Source: Dioszegia crocea (Eukaryota > Basidiomycota > Tremellomycetes > Tremellales > Bulleribasidiaceae). Taken from it: a stretch of 64,000 nt of DNA. The notes beneath the pieces are model-generated. The model was given only the letters and a program-made list of their open reading frames with translations, was not told where the DNA came from and made no database searches. Where the stretch lies: NCBI GenBank assembly GCA_001600615.1, contig BCKK01000004.1:558001-622000 (forward strand), written 5' to 3'. The position numbers were made by a program, and so were the translations under genes. Positions 12,151 to 23,014 of this stretch are shown here, in pieces (the stretch's first letter is position 1; each line of letters opens with the position of its first letter).

Positions 12151-12645
12151 ATGTCTGATGGAGCGGAAGAATATCTGACCTTCGGCCTCTGCGACCGCTC
12201 CGACCTCCTCGAGCTCGGCCTCGACGTCCGCAAGCATCTACATATTGCGTCAGTCAGTCACACCGGTCCCAACGAGGCTGTCTGCTCTTTCTACAGTGTT
12301 GATTCAAGCTCGGACAAGACTGGGATGCCTACCCTGGAGGTCATTGGCGACTCGGCCACGATCGTCCAGAACATTCTGGGAATGCTTCACGAACGACAGC
12401 GCGTGCTGGATGAAAACAGCCTGCCGGGGACTCAGAGTTGCTACATCTGCTCGCTCGGCAAGGGAAAGTACCTCTCCGATTTTCGATCGTTGTCTGACAA
12501 CGCCATCTCTACAGCAGAAGCCCCGATTCAACAGATCGACCCCTCGCTCGCAGCTTATGGTGCTGGTCACGCCGTTGAGCTTGTTGGCAGCGAAGGCCCT
12601 AGCGCGACCAACGGTTCAAGCGGTGCTATCGAAGGTGCTTTGTAG
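12151..12645 (+). CDS. Hypothetical protein, CY[IV]CSLG family, paralogue 1
   Basis: An intronless 164-residue frame starting MSDGAEEYLTFGLC. Visible blocks are RKHLHIASV, VQNILGMLHERQ and SCYICSLGKGKY (about residues 97-108). The next gene, 13064-13927, shares these blocks (QHLAKITFV, AQNLLTVLSNSQ, SCYVCSLGDNK) in the same order and spacing, so the two are tandem duplicates. No signal peptide or membrane segment is apparent. I do not recognise the family. The CxxC in a hydrophobic context could be a structural or redox pair, but one CxxC alone does not show metal binding. Confidence 0.65.
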   Translation: MSDGAEEYLTFGLCDRSDLLELGLDVRKHLHIASVSHTGPNEAVCSFYSVDSSSDKTGMPTLEVIGDSATIVQNILGMLHERQRVLDENSLPGTQSCYICSLGKGKYLSDFRSLSDNAISTAEAPIQQIDPSLAAYGAGHAVELVGSEGPSATNGSSGAIEGAL

Positions 12646-13063
12646 GGTTATTTGGATTTTGGCGACGTAGCAGAAGTGAAGGGCGGGATATATAAGGTGG
12701 AGGTAGCTGACGGACTTCCAAAGCCAGTCGATAAATGCTATGCAGATGTCCAGTCTCCGATCAGTTCTAGGTAAGCGAGCCATACTCGCGTTTAATGCCC
12801 ACTACAAAGGGACAGGTCTTGCTACCGCGTTTCAAGACTGGCAAGTCTGGTCAACAGCTGAACATGCGATGTCCGCTCAGCCTAGGCTTCATTCCATTCA
12901 TTGTCAAGCTCGATGTCGGCCCTCGCTGATCGCGTTCAAAGACACACAGTCTATCAATCATACTTCCCACTCACCAATCGCCTGCCCTGTGAGCTTACAT
13001 TGCCCAATATACCTTAGCTCCTACATTTACAGCACTTCCACCTCGCAACCTCGAGCTGCCACT
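12646..13063. promoter_or_regulatory. Intergenic with TATA-like box upstream of paralogue 2
   Basis: A TATATAAG element lies at 12689-12696, about 370 bp before the ATG at 13064. The stretch is open in the frame of paralogue 2 from ATG 12740, but that part has no counterpart in paralogue 1 and looks untranslated. A GTAAGC donor at 12771 hints at a leader intron. Confidence 0.4.
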
Positions 13064-13927
13064 ATGTCTCCTTCGAAACGTACCGTCACCCAGTGGGTTG
13101 GCCCGCACGCACAGCACCAACACCTGGCCAAAATCACCTTCGTCCCTCTCACCGACTCAAACGGTACCATCGAGGTGGGAACGTGCACTTTCGGCGAAGC
13201 CGAAGAAGAGTGGCCAAACCCGCTCATCACGGATCTACCAAAGATTTTCGTGACGGGTAAAAGCGGCACCGTTGCGCAGAACCTGCTCACTGTTCTGTCC
13301 AACAGCCAGCACCAATCTGGGACAAGCACCAAGAGTTGCTACGTGTGCTCACTTGGGGACAACAAGCTCCAATGGAACCTCAAGCCGATCTCGGAAAACT
13401 ACCTCGCCACCACCCGTGCACTTTACTCCATGACGCCTACCACTACTACCCGCATCGCATGCCTCTTTGCCGGCCATGAGGCTGGGCATGACGTCCAAAG
13501 AAAATCTGGAGCATTCGCTTTCAATGATCACCTTCCCTCTTTTGCCGAGCGGATATCGTGGGAGGCAGCAGATGGGAAAGAGAAATGCCTCTTGGCGTTA
13601 TGTCACGGCGAGGGGGTACTGTTGGAAGCTACCTCACAGGCTGAAGAGGAAGGTGCTGGGTGTGGAACCTGCTGCGCGCTCGGCCCTCTCGCGGACGCTC
13701 ATCTGGTCTGGCGTGATGAGTTCGGGACGCTGCGCACCGCCAAGTCGAATGAGGTCTCTGCTGGTCTTAGCGAGTTCGCCCAGCCCATCTTGTCAGCTTG
13801 TATAAGTGCGGGCACGCATACCGATGACTGGCCTTGCCAGCTCGATGGCTGCTCGACATCCCGAGACTCGATGCTGTTTACCCAGGATGAGCCAGCGACG
13901 GTATGGGTACCTACGATGGAGACGTGA
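13064..13927 (+). CDS. Hypothetical protein, CY[IV]CSLG family, paralogue 2
   Basis: A 287-residue intronless protein; the start MSPSKRTVTQWVG was chosen because it aligns with the N-terminus of paralogue 1, although the frame is open upstream to 12740. The N-terminal ~115 residues match paralogue 1 (QHLAKITFV, GTVAQNLLTVL, SCYVCSLGDNK). It then has a ~160-residue C-terminal extension with further Cys (GCGTCCALGPL, WPCQLDGC) that paralogue 1 lacks. Function unknown. Either the shorter gene lost its second half or this one gained it. No transmembrane segment seen. Confidence 0.65.
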   Translation: MSPSKRTVTQWVGPHAQHQHLAKITFVPLTDSNGTIEVGTCTFGEAEEEWPNPLITDLPKIFVTGKSGTVAQNLLTVLSNSQHQSGTSTKSCYVCSLGDNKLQWNLKPISENYLATTRALYSMTPTTTTRIACLFAGHEAGHDVQRKSGAFAFNDHLPSFAERISWEAADGKEKCLLALCHGEGVLLEATSQAEEEGAGCGTCCALGPLADAHLVWRDEFGTLRTAKSNEVSAGLSEFAQPILSACISAGTHTDDWPCQLDGCSTSRDSMLFTQDEPATVWVPTMET

Positions 13928-14319
13928 GGTGAGGAGGAGTGTAGGATGACGTGGTATGACTCTTGTATGGATAGTAGAATGCGCGGCTGATGCACACTTG
14001 TCATGGACAATCCGATTCTAAGTCAAGGCTTCGCCGCTCTACGCTACTCGCCACCTGCTGCTGCTGCCACTCTCCGTCATGCCGTAAATGCGGCTAAATT
14101 ACCCCTTCGGGTGCGTGTTTCAGGATCTTTCAGGGCCCGGGCTGGAAGAAAGTGCACAGACGGGAAAGACCTTGGCGCTATTAGCTGACCATCTTCCCTT
14201 CGCACTTCACGCTTGTTTACATACGATAAAGGGCTGGTCCTGCTCTCCTTACCAACATAATCTTGTCTCATTTGTATTCCCCCATCAAACTTGTATCTTA
14301 CGAGACTACCGCGAAAAAA
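13928..14319. other. Intergenic, nothing recognised
   Basis: About 390 bp between paralogue 2 and the NPF-motif protein gene. A run of A residues (14313-14320) directly precedes the next ATG. No motif seen. Confidence 0.5.
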
Positions 14320-15118
14320 ATGATCGACGTCAAAAAGAAGCTTTCAAACCTTCTCCCTTCTGTAGGCTCTCCTTCCTCTCCCTCTTGCGCAATTTCTCGA
14401 AGACTGAGCTACCTGCTAACTGCCACAGTCTGCGCGGGCGCAGCTCCAGAATGTCCTTACGGTGGAGTGGGACACGCACAAGACCGTCCTTGTCCAGGTT
14501 CCGGGTGGAGGGTCCGAGGATGTAGATATGGAGATGGGAGGGATGGACAAGAATGGCAAGAGGGACAATTACGGTCGATTGGCAGATGAAGATGTAAGCT
14601 AGGCCATTCTGCATCTTTGAAAGAATATGGAGCTGACAAATCCTCAGGAGACCGAAGCGCTCTTCAACCAGTCGAGCTTCAACGCGTCCCGATCTCAATG
14701 GAACGCCAACAACTCTTCTTCCTCCTCTTCCCGCGACACCGCCAAACTCACAAAGAAGCGTGGCGCACCCCCTCCTCTCGCTCCACGGCCATACGACTAC
14801 CAAGCCGAGAACCCTTTCGACGAGAACTCTCCTTCTTACCAAGCGTCAATCGGTCGAGGTTCAGGCATGGACTATGATATTTCGGAGTACGGCCGAGGTC
14901 TGCCTGGAACACCAGAGAAGAAACCTGCTGCGACCTGGAGCTCGTTTGGCGAGACCCAGACTCCAGTGAGGATGGGCGGTGCGAAGCAGGGGAATGGCGC
15001 TGCCGGAGGGATGAACCCCTGGGGACGCGGTGGGGAGTGGAGCTTGACGCCCAGTCCGACGAGCTCGGCTGGGACGAGGGAGTCTGTCTTGTATGAGGCG
15101 GAGAACCCGTTTAGGTGA
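14320..15118 (+). CDS. Hypothetical protein with NPF motifs
   Basis: Three exons, 14320-14361, 14429-14593 and 14648-15118, join in phase to 225 residues. It starts MIDVKKKLSNLLPS. The middle has VEWDTHKTVLVQVPG, and the rest is polar and disordered. Two NPF tripeptides occur: AENPFDEN around residue 130 and ENPFR at the extreme C-terminus. NPF motifs bind EH domains of endocytic adaptors, so a role in vesicle traffic is a reasonable inference, not a demonstration. I do not recognise the family. The first exon encodes only 14 residues, but it has a good ATG and a clean splice. Confidence 0.7.
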
Positions 15119-15435
15119 TTGGATTTGAGGGTGTATGATCTGGGAAGGTATCTAGATGGGTGTATGTATCTTGCTATGGACTTTGATTTGAGAGGCATGT
15201 AGAATCTCGTCGTAACAGGTCTTCTCGCTGGAGCCAATAACAATCGATCTGCTGAGCTCATGAATCATACCCAGGGCGGAACGGACAGTCTGGATATCTT
15301 AAACTGGCCCTCTTGAACTGGTACAAACAAGACATACATTGTTATTATACTTTATGTGTTAGATATTATAAGACCCAAAAGATATAGACTTCTATTCTCC
15401 GCCCCATCGTACAATCGTACATACAGAACACTCTC
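15119..15435. other. Convergent 3' UTR region
   Basis: 317 bp between two convergent genes. The AT-rich stretch 15330-15390 is likely to hold polyadenylation signals for one or both genes. No coding sequence seen. Confidence 0.5.
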
Positions 15436-16753
15436 CTAATACCTTCCCAGCGAGATACACGACGCCGACGCGTTCAGCCTCGACGGGAAGTTCAGAGACC
15501 CCTTCTGCCTCTCCGCCGCCGGGATGCGCCATGGACTGAGCGGAGTGTCCTCGAGATCCGGAGTGATGCAGCGGGGATATGAGGAGCCGGAAGATGATGA
15601 CGAGAGGAAGTCATCGCTGTCGGAGGCAGAGTAGAAGGAGCAGGCAAGACTGCCACGGCGGCTCCACCGGCCGGTTTGAGGGGACGCGCCGGGTGTAGCG
15701 TGAGACGACATACCGAGAGCGTCGGAAAGTGGGAGTAGGGAGTCCTCAGACTCGCTCTCAGACTCTTCCTCGGGAATCGCGGCTGGAACGCGGGAGGGTA
15801 TCGCGTCGACGGGGATGGTAAGGGGGAAAGAGAATGCCTCGAAGATGTCTAGTGCAGCAAGCTGGGGAGGAGTGCTGGGGATGGAGGAGATCCATGTCCT
15901 GTCAAACTGCTCGGGAGTGCCGAGGGCCTTGGTGCGGACTGATGTGCGAGAGAATGAGCGGGTGAGGGAGTAGGATTTGGATTTGGGAGAAGGGGAGGGT
16001 GAAGGGGGTGCGACATAGCTTGTGGCGGCGGATAGCTTAGCGCCGAGGGTGTGAATGTGGGTAGTGGAAAATGATCTGAGCGAGTAGAGGCCGTTCTCTT
16101 TCCGCTTGTTGATGACCAGTGGGGGAGTGGAGGGTGATGATGGTTGGGTAAGGGGTGCGAGGCGGGCAGGGGTAGTGGGTGGGGAGGCAGAGGATGGGGG
16201 TGATTGAGCTCGAGGTGGTGGTGTGGGGAAAGCGAGCAGGTCAGACGTGCTGACTGAGACGGAGTTGTTGGAGAGTTTGGAGCCGATCGAGTCCATGTTG
16301 AAGGATGAGATGGAGCGGAAAGAGTAGGTAGAGTGTGCACTGCCCTTGAGTTTGGGAGACAAGGGGGCAGTGAGGGGTATATCGTCCGTGATGATGGGAG
16401 CAGATGTGGACCGCTTGGGAATGTCTGGGCGGGATAGAGTGGAGAATGCAGGACTGGCGGGGCGTGCGGGGCGCTGGGGAGCAGGACGGCTGATGTCGAC
16501 TGCTGCGCCAGGGCGGTAGTGCTTCAGAAGCACCTCGCGGCAGTACTCGTCCGTGACGACGGGCAATGAGATGGCGGCTTTGATATCTGAGACTTTGGTG
16601 TAGGGTGGGTATCTGACAATCAGCAGTTGTTCGCTATGGTGGGATTGAGGAGAGGAAAACATACGTTGGTCTCCGCTTAAGACCGCCCCAGATTGATCGC
16701 TTCACCCCTCCGTCCGCCTTCTCCTCTCGCCTGAACCCGAAGTTCATCAGCAT
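15436..16753 (-). CDS. Hypothetical Ser/Pro-rich protein
   Basis: Two exons: 16753-16665 and 16612-15436. Exon 1 reads MLMNFGFRREEKADGG then KRSIWGGLKRRPTYP across the intron (GTATGT...GTCAG), in phase with YTKVSDIKAAISLPVVTDEYC. This ~70-residue N-terminal part is compact and probably conserved. The remaining ~340 residues are Ser/Pro-rich and disordered, with an acidic Glu/Ser patch near base 15750. An alternative upstream frame (ATG at 16898) would run into a TAA at the junction, so I prefer the start at 16753; a spliced upstream exon remains possible. Family not recognised. Confidence 0.65.
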
Positions 16754-17577
16754 CCTGGCTGGTGGCGGTAGTGGTGGGGGTCGATGTAGATACGCTCTGG
16801 TCAGAGCAGGTGGTGGAAGACTGTGTCGATGAGTGTAGGTTGACTGGCTGTGAGTATGTGAGCTTTTGAGAAGAAGTAGGGGGGAAAGGAAAATCCATTA
16901 AGCCCAGAACTTATATCCCCACATCAGCTCCAGCTAAAGGCACCAGTCTCCACCCCTCTCCACCATGCTCGGTGCTACACAGAATGGCAGTCTTCGCTTC
17001 TACAGGCCTCGAATGAGAGTTGGTGGATGAAAACAGCCAGTCATTCAATATCAGTCCAACCGGAATAAAGCTGTAGATCCACCTTCTCCTTTCTGAATCG
17101 ACTACAAAGTTGGTCGGCGTGATCGAGAAGCTTGTTGATGGTAGATTCATTGGGTGAGAGAATGGCATCCGAGACATGACTGACACGAGCCGGATCTGGA
17201 GTTTGAAGTTCAAACCGGATGTCTCTCCTTTCGGCTGGTCAAGCGGACCTGGGCCGGGCATGACGGCATAGACGCAGCCAGCCAGCGGTAATGCGTGGAA
17301 ATGGCCATTCAGCTGGGGTCTGAGATAGTGGAGGGATCGGGTATAGATGCGGCTGCTATGGTAGGATTTTGAATGGATAAATTCAATGCTGTTTCAGTGG
17401 TGAAAAAATGGCCGCATTGGGAAATTCCCGCCGCTGCCGATAAGTTCCGGGCGACGATTACGTGAGTGTTTCATGCCGTTTCACCTTTGATACGCACTTA
17501 TGACGTGTAATTACCTCCCGCCAGCCGCCAACACCCGGCCCATCTATCCATCTAGTGCTCTCTTGCATATCACCACA
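16754..17577. other. Intergenic, divergent
   Basis: 824 bp between divergent genes. A minus-strand frame at 16911-17261 lacks any recognisable motif and is probably not coding. The A-rich run at 17401-17408 and a CCGCCGCTGCCG tract near 17429 are unexplained. It should contain the promoter of the first gene of the three-gene array. Confidence 0.45.
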
Positions 17578-19111
17578 ATGTCATTCGAAAAGCTGGACGA
17601 GATCATATGGAGGCATGTTCTGGACTTCCTCACTCCCTCACTGCCGAAACCCCTTTCGGGTCTCTGCAAATCCGAAGGCAAGGATCAGTCTCCTCCAGAG
17701 ATTGCGGAGTTGCCGGATTCGGGCGATCCGGGAGTGACTTCGAGGAGTGATATTAGGGCCCCTGAGCTTTCCGTGTTGATGCGAGTTAGCCCTGTGAGTA
17801 CCTCCGTTCTGCCTGCTTGCTCTGCCTACGCATTTTGCAATTCTACTCTCCTACATCGGATCGCAGGCCTTTCAGCAGTCTAGGTCGTGATTCGAGTACG
17901 ATACTGGTGGATCAAATCCATGAGCTTAGGCTAGGTATAAGGGTCAGGGGCAGCAAACGGAATGGTGGTAGTTCTGAGGATATTGGCAGAGGGAACATTC
18001 AATGGCTAGGGATGTGACTACGAGGAGATTTAACTGATTTTCATAGGCATTCAACCGCCTCGCAGCTGTGCCGCTGTACAAACGAGTCATCACAGACGAT
18101 CTCATGCGACTAGTCGATATGCGTGGCGGTCAAGCAGCCCACCCTGGAATCGCAAGCAAGAATGAGCTACTCTTCCTTACCAAATCCCTACACCTCGAAT
18201 ATGGGATTAAAAACTCTGCCTCACACCGCGCAAAGGAGAAAACATACGAGCCCATCATGAACCAACAGGATGGGATGTGGGTCGGTGTCGGTCGGACAAC
18301 ATTTACTGCGTCTATACTCCTCGCCGCCCTGGAGATTGATTCTATCCTCCGAAGTAGCATCGACCACCCGGCCGAACACCCCTACTCAATCCGCTTCCCC
18401 AACCTTACCACTCTTACTGTCGGCGCAATCTTTGGCGGACAAGACGGAGTGTGGCAGAATATGAACAGGCTGAGCTGGGATACAGCGGCCCCCAGGCGCT
18501 GGTTCCGCTTCGCCGCGAGAGCGAGATCTTGGCAGGAGGCGGTCATTGCGGCTCAAATTGCCATGATCACAACCTTTTCCCGTTCGCCCATCACCCGCTT
18601 CTGCCAGCGGGGCTCCCTCGGCCCACTATCCCTTCCTACCGCCTTCCAATGGAATGACTTCGAAACCCCAGATCCCCCACCGACCACACCCCTCTTCACA
18701 TTCCACTATGACGCCTACTCCCCTATGACCCGAATTCCAGCAGCAATCGGTAGTCCAAGTCAGTGGCTACTCGAGCGTCCGATTAGGCAAACCCAACGCA
18801 ATGCGCTCACCCACGTCATACATCCATCGGTCGGCCTGGTCGAACAGAATCGCGACCGAATCTTGCGCCGCCGGGGCCCGATTACCGGAACAGCCCCCAA
18901 AGAGACTCTGCAACTCACCATCTACATCCCTCCTGCTTCACCTCAAGGCCAGGATAAGGAGGAAGAGGAGACACTCGCAAACACGAGAAGGGCTCTACAT
19001 TTGAAATGGAACAAGGCGACGAAGTTGAGCCCGGGGCAAGAGGACAAAGTGGTCTTGCGATCGATGCGAGAATCCTATCCCTGTACGGCGTGCGGGTGGA
19101 CTATGACATAA
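17578..19111 (+). CDS. Tandem family member 1, F-box-like N-terminus
   Basis: Exons 17578-17793 (216 nt, phase 0) and 18047-19111; the 253-nt intron ends TTCATAG after a CTGAT branch. The product is ~426 residues. N-terminus: LDEIIWRHVLDFL, which resembles an F-box helix pair, then PLSGLCK and VLMRVSP. Exon 2 opens AFNRLAAVPLYKRVI, followed by LHLEYG, TTLTVGAIFGGQD, SPITRFCQRG and WLLERPI, and ends CTACGWTMT. The same blocks occur in the next two genes at matching positions with an identical 216-nt first exon, so the array arose by duplication. F-box identity is inference from pattern only; no leucine-rich or WD repeat is visible. This copy has a shortened C-terminus. Confidence 0.75.
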
Positions 19112-19297
19112 CAGGCGGGGTAGCGGACGAGCATGTAGCTGGAGAGATCATGGGTACAAAGCCTGGCGTATGAAACAAAGGGTCACGTGTTTCCAGTGAA
19201 CCCAAAAGCTTAAGGAGGACTGGGTTGAAGCAGATTCTACTGCCTCATTCCTCAACCCTCTTTCGTCCTTCTTAACTCATCTTCAGGACCCCTTAAC

Positions 19298-20778
19298 ATG
19301 TCTTTCACTAAGCTGGATGAGCACATCTGGTGCCACATCTTCGATTTCCTTCGAGTTCCGCTCCCCAATCCGCTGTCGGGTCTGTGTAAAGAGGAGGCAA
19401 TAGAGGTGGCCGATTCCGTGATTGCGCAACTCCCAGATGCTGGTCAGGATGGCGTGACGTCGAGGAGTGACATTAGGGCGCCTGGTCTAGCGGCGTTGAT
19501 GAGGGTCAGTCCTGTAAGTTTCCCACTGTTTGTCTTGGTTTCTTTCCCTGCCATTACCCTGCCAACGGTCAATGAAGGAATTGTGAAAGTTCTGTGTGGA
19601 GGAATGCCCAAAATGTCGAGGGAAGGAATCATGCTGATCCCCAGATGTTCAACAGACTGGCGTCGGTCCCGCTATACAAACGCATCATCACCGAAAGAAT
19701 CTCCAGTCTGTGCGAGCACCGCGGCAGTCCGGCTGCCCATCCCGACATCCCGAGCAAAACCAACCTCCTCCATCTGACGACAGCCCTGCATCTCGAGTAC
19801 TCCCACAAGTCGGGCAGTACCATCGCAGGCTCGGCTGAGCCGTCTTATACCGCAATCATGACCGGAGGTACTCCGGAATTCGAATTATTCGGTCGAAGCG
19901 AACTCCACACAGCTTTGTTGATGGCGGGTGATGAACTTGATGTCCTCCTGCAAGGCGGCGTCAAGAGTCCAGCCGCGGATCATCACCTGATCCGCTTTCC
20001 CGCTCTGACCACATTGACTATCGGCGCGGTCTTTGGAGGGCAAGACGTGGTGTGGCGGAAGGTGATGATGCGCATGGGGTGTCAAATGGAAGTCCTTACC
20101 AAGGAATGGGCGGGGGATGCGGTCAAGGCGGAAGATCTCGAAGGAGCAATCCTAGCATCCCAAACTGCCATGATTGACATCTTCTGCAGATCCCCCATCA
20201 CTCAATTCTGCCAGCGAGGCTTCGCAGGCCCGCTCTCTCTACCCCAAACATTCCACTGGGTCGATCGCACCACCTCATCTTCCCGCATCGCTGCCAATCC
20301 TCCTCAGACGAAACCCCTCTTCACTATCCACTACAGTGTCGATCCACATGCCGAAAGCCTCTACATGCAAGCGGCCATCGGGTGCCCCACTAGGTGGCTG
20401 CTCGAAAGACCAATCCCTTCTCGGCAATTCGATGTCATGAGCGAAATCTTTCGGCTATCTTTCTGCTCCATCGGTAAAGAGCGCGGACCGCTCTGGTCGG
20501 CAGCGAGGACCTCTGGGCGGCGACCGGAATATCCTACGCTCGATCTGTCAATTTACGGCAGTTCGGTCGCTATGACTTCTCCCTCGTATCCGACTCAAGA
20601 GGAGGACGAGCGGGAGTTCATCGCTGCAAACAATCAGGCGATCCGCTCGGGCAAGTTCACGGGACAAAAGACCCCGGCGGGAGTGAAGGACAGCATCGTC
20701 TGGCGTCCAATTAGAGGTTGCCCATCCTGCGTAGCTTGCGGGTGGGAATTCGACTATCAGGCTGAGCCGCGTACCTAG
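19298..20778 (+). CDS. Tandem family member 2, F-box-like N-terminus
   Basis: Exons 19298-19513 and 19645-20778 (intron GTAAGT...CTGATCCCCAG), ~449 residues. Blocks shared with its neighbours: LDEHIWCHIFDFL, PLSGLCKEEA, LMRVSP, MFNRLASVPLYKRII, LHLEY, FPALTTLTIGAVFGGQD, FCRSPITQFCQRGF, RWLLERPI and the tail CPSCVACGWEFDY. The tail has the pattern CxxCxxCGW, which could be part of a zinc knuckle, but only three Cys are conserved. The ORF is intact. Located 186 bp after member 1 on the same strand. Function unknown. Confidence 0.78.
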
Positions 20779-21178
20779 GATACTATTCCGGTGTTACTCA
20801 GCCAGATTCCGGAAAGCAGTGGCGGTGGAAGGGGTGGAAAGGGTGGATGGGGTGGATGGGGTGGATGGGGTGGGTCTGGCGTACTCGGGACGGGAATCAG
20901 CTGTATATATTGCGGAGAGCCTAAACAACTCCAGCTGCTGTATGGGCCATGAGGCTGGCAGAGGTATATCAATACACTTTGGGCTCAATGTCAAGTGGCC
21001 CAAGATCTTCGTGCCTCCGTAGGGTCGCCAAACCTTAGCTTGAGGCTTGGGCAATGGGCACAAGCGACTACGAGTTCTCGTAATCTGGATATCTGGACCA
21101 GCAGATATTCGAAAGTTGCTACTCAACGTTCGCTTTACTTTACCACCTTACCACTTCTGCTGAAGTGACATCCCTACA
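20779..21178. other. Intergenic with GTGGATGGG minisatellite
   Basis: 400 bp between members 2 and 3. It holds a short tandem repeat (unit GTGGATGGG, about three copies plus degenerate flanks, 20828-20875). The rest has no recognisable feature; 21100-21178 is the likely leader of member 3. Confidence 0.55.
20828..20875. repeat. Short tandem repeat, 9-bp unit GTGGATGGG
   Basis: Three near-perfect GTGGATGGG units flanked by degenerate GGTGG units. Purine-rich on the plus strand. It lies in the spacer of the tandem gene array. Confidence 0.75.
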
Positions 21179-22701
21179 ATGTCCTTCGACAAGCTAGATG
21201 ACCATCTCTGGAGCTACATTCTCGACTTTCTCAGACCCCCACTCCCCAAGCCACTGTCAGGAGTGTGCAAACAAGAGGCCGTTGAGGAGCCGGATTCAAT
21301 ATACGCCCAATTGCCTGATGCTGGGGCGCCAGGCGTGACGGGGAGGAACGAAGTCACAGCGCCTGCTCTGGCGACACTCATGAGAGTCAGCATTGTAAGT
21401 GGGCTATTTCTTCGTACACCCAAACCAATCCGCACGCACAGTGTGTTGCACTAGTGCGTTCACCGCGAGAATCCGCCGCAACCCGCCGCAACCCGCTGTG
21501 CGCGCGGCTTGGTCTGCCGATGCTTCAGACCTGTACTGCCTGAGCTCCACTGACTCTCCAGGCATTCAACAGGCTTGCCTCATTCCCCCTCTATAAACGA
21601 GTCATCACCGACAATTTCACAAGCTTTGACATCCATCGTGGTTCATCACCCGCCCATCCCCAAATCGCCAGTAAAACTGCGCTACTTCATCTCACCAGAA
21701 CCCTGTATCTCGAATACGGTCCCAGAATCCCTGACCCCGCCCTGGGCGGCACTGAGCCAACATACCTTCACCTCATGAACAATGGAGGTGCCTGGGAAAA
21801 GTCTGGGATGACTCAGCGAGAAATCGCGCGGATTTTGTCTATTAACGAGCTGGGATTCCTCGTTCGAAGACCCCTTCGTGATCCCGCTACCGATGTCCAC
21901 TTGACCCGCTTTCCCGCTCTCACCAAACTGGCGATAGGCGCGATTTGGGGAGGAAGAGATGCGTTGTGGGGTGAGGTTATGGGGACGACCGTGGGCCTGG
22001 CGGGCGCCTACGGTATGAGGGAGAGATGGCCCGGGGAGGCAGCTAGAGGTGCCAGGAAGGCTCTTCTTGCCTGTCAACACTCTATGATTGCCATCTTCTG
22101 TCGGTCGCCCATCATCCATTTCTGTCAACGGGGTCACCTCGGGCCTTACTCCCTACCGCAGACCATCCACTGGGTCGAGAAATCCTCTTACAAACTCCCG
22201 CCCGCTCCACCCCTCTTCACATTCCACTACAGAGCCGAGAAGGACGACGACACCGTCTGCGTACCCGCTGCGATCGGATGCACGAACCGGTGGATACTGG
22301 AGCGACCAATTCCAGCTTCGAACTTCCACATAATGACGGGAATCTTCCGAAATTCGTTGTTAAACCTTCATGGACAGCGCGAACATCTCTGGTCGCAAAT
22401 TGTGTCCGCCGGCAAACACGGCTACCACAGGCAGCAGAGGCCAAGGCGCCCTACACTCGATCTGACCATCTACGGTAGTACCGTTGGTCTGCCTGCTCCC
22501 CCAGATCCGATACGGACGGGCGACGAGCGAGATGCCATCGCGATGACAAATAAGGCGCTCCGCAATATTCCGAGGGTGAAGGAACTTGAAGTGGGCCAGG
22601 AAGACAATGTCCGTTGGCGCACTGTCTCCGATTGCCCATCGTGTGAAGCCTGCGGATGGGTTTTCGATCATCTGGCGGCGCCGCACATAGGGAGCGGGTA
22701 G
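21179..22701 (+). CDS. Tandem family member 3, F-box-like N-terminus
   Basis: Exons 21179-21394 (again 216 nt, phase 0) and 21562-22701; the intron ends CTGACTCTCCAG. About 451 residues. Blocks: LDDHLWSYILDFL, PLSGVCKQEA, LMRVSI, AFNRLASFPLYKRVI, LYLEYG, FPALTKLAIGAIWGGRD, FCRSPIIHFCQRGH, RWILERPI and the C-terminal CPSCEACGWVFDH. The frame is intact across exon 2. The intron contains a local CCGCAACCCGC duplication. It completes a head-to-tail array of three; the members have diverged strongly in sequence while keeping exon structure, so the duplications are not recent. Function unknown. Confidence 0.78.
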
Positions 22702-23014
22702 CTTGGATGTTGCGGCGAAGGGGAGCGGGGGTAGAGACACTTAAGAGTGTTGCCCATGTATGGCATCAGCCCTTGAATGTCATACAAGTATGTAGAGCTA
22801 TATTGTCGACATCTAAGCTCATAGTATCTTGCTCACAGTATCGGGGCGCTCCACCACGAGACTTCACGAAGAACCAAGCCGGCCTAGGCCAGTCCTAGGC
22901 CTACGCCTTGGGTGGAGATTACGTTTCAGAAGTCGCAAACGCCCTGCAGTATTTCCGCACCGATCCGCTCATTTGCCCTTTTACCCTGGTCTTCATCATT
23001 CATCTTCGCGTGTC
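22702..23014. other. Intergenic, nothing recognised
   Basis: About 310 bp between array member 3 and the Pro/Ser-rich gene. There is a small inverted repeat GGCCTAGGCC at 22881-22890, with GGCCTA recurring at 22898. No coding feature. Confidence 0.45.

Noticed and set aside
12740..13063. N-terminal extension of the second Cys-motif paralogue
   Set aside because: Open in frame, but it has no counterpart in paralogue 1 and lacks domain character; the ATG at 13064 aligns better.
16677..16898. Upstream minus frame as first exon of the Ser/Pro-rich gene
   Set aside because: It meets TAA before the splice site; the overlapping frame from 16753 joins in phase.
21575..21778. Apparent frameshift in array member 3
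   Set aside because: The listed frame is a shadow; the true frame from 21562 is continuous to 22701.
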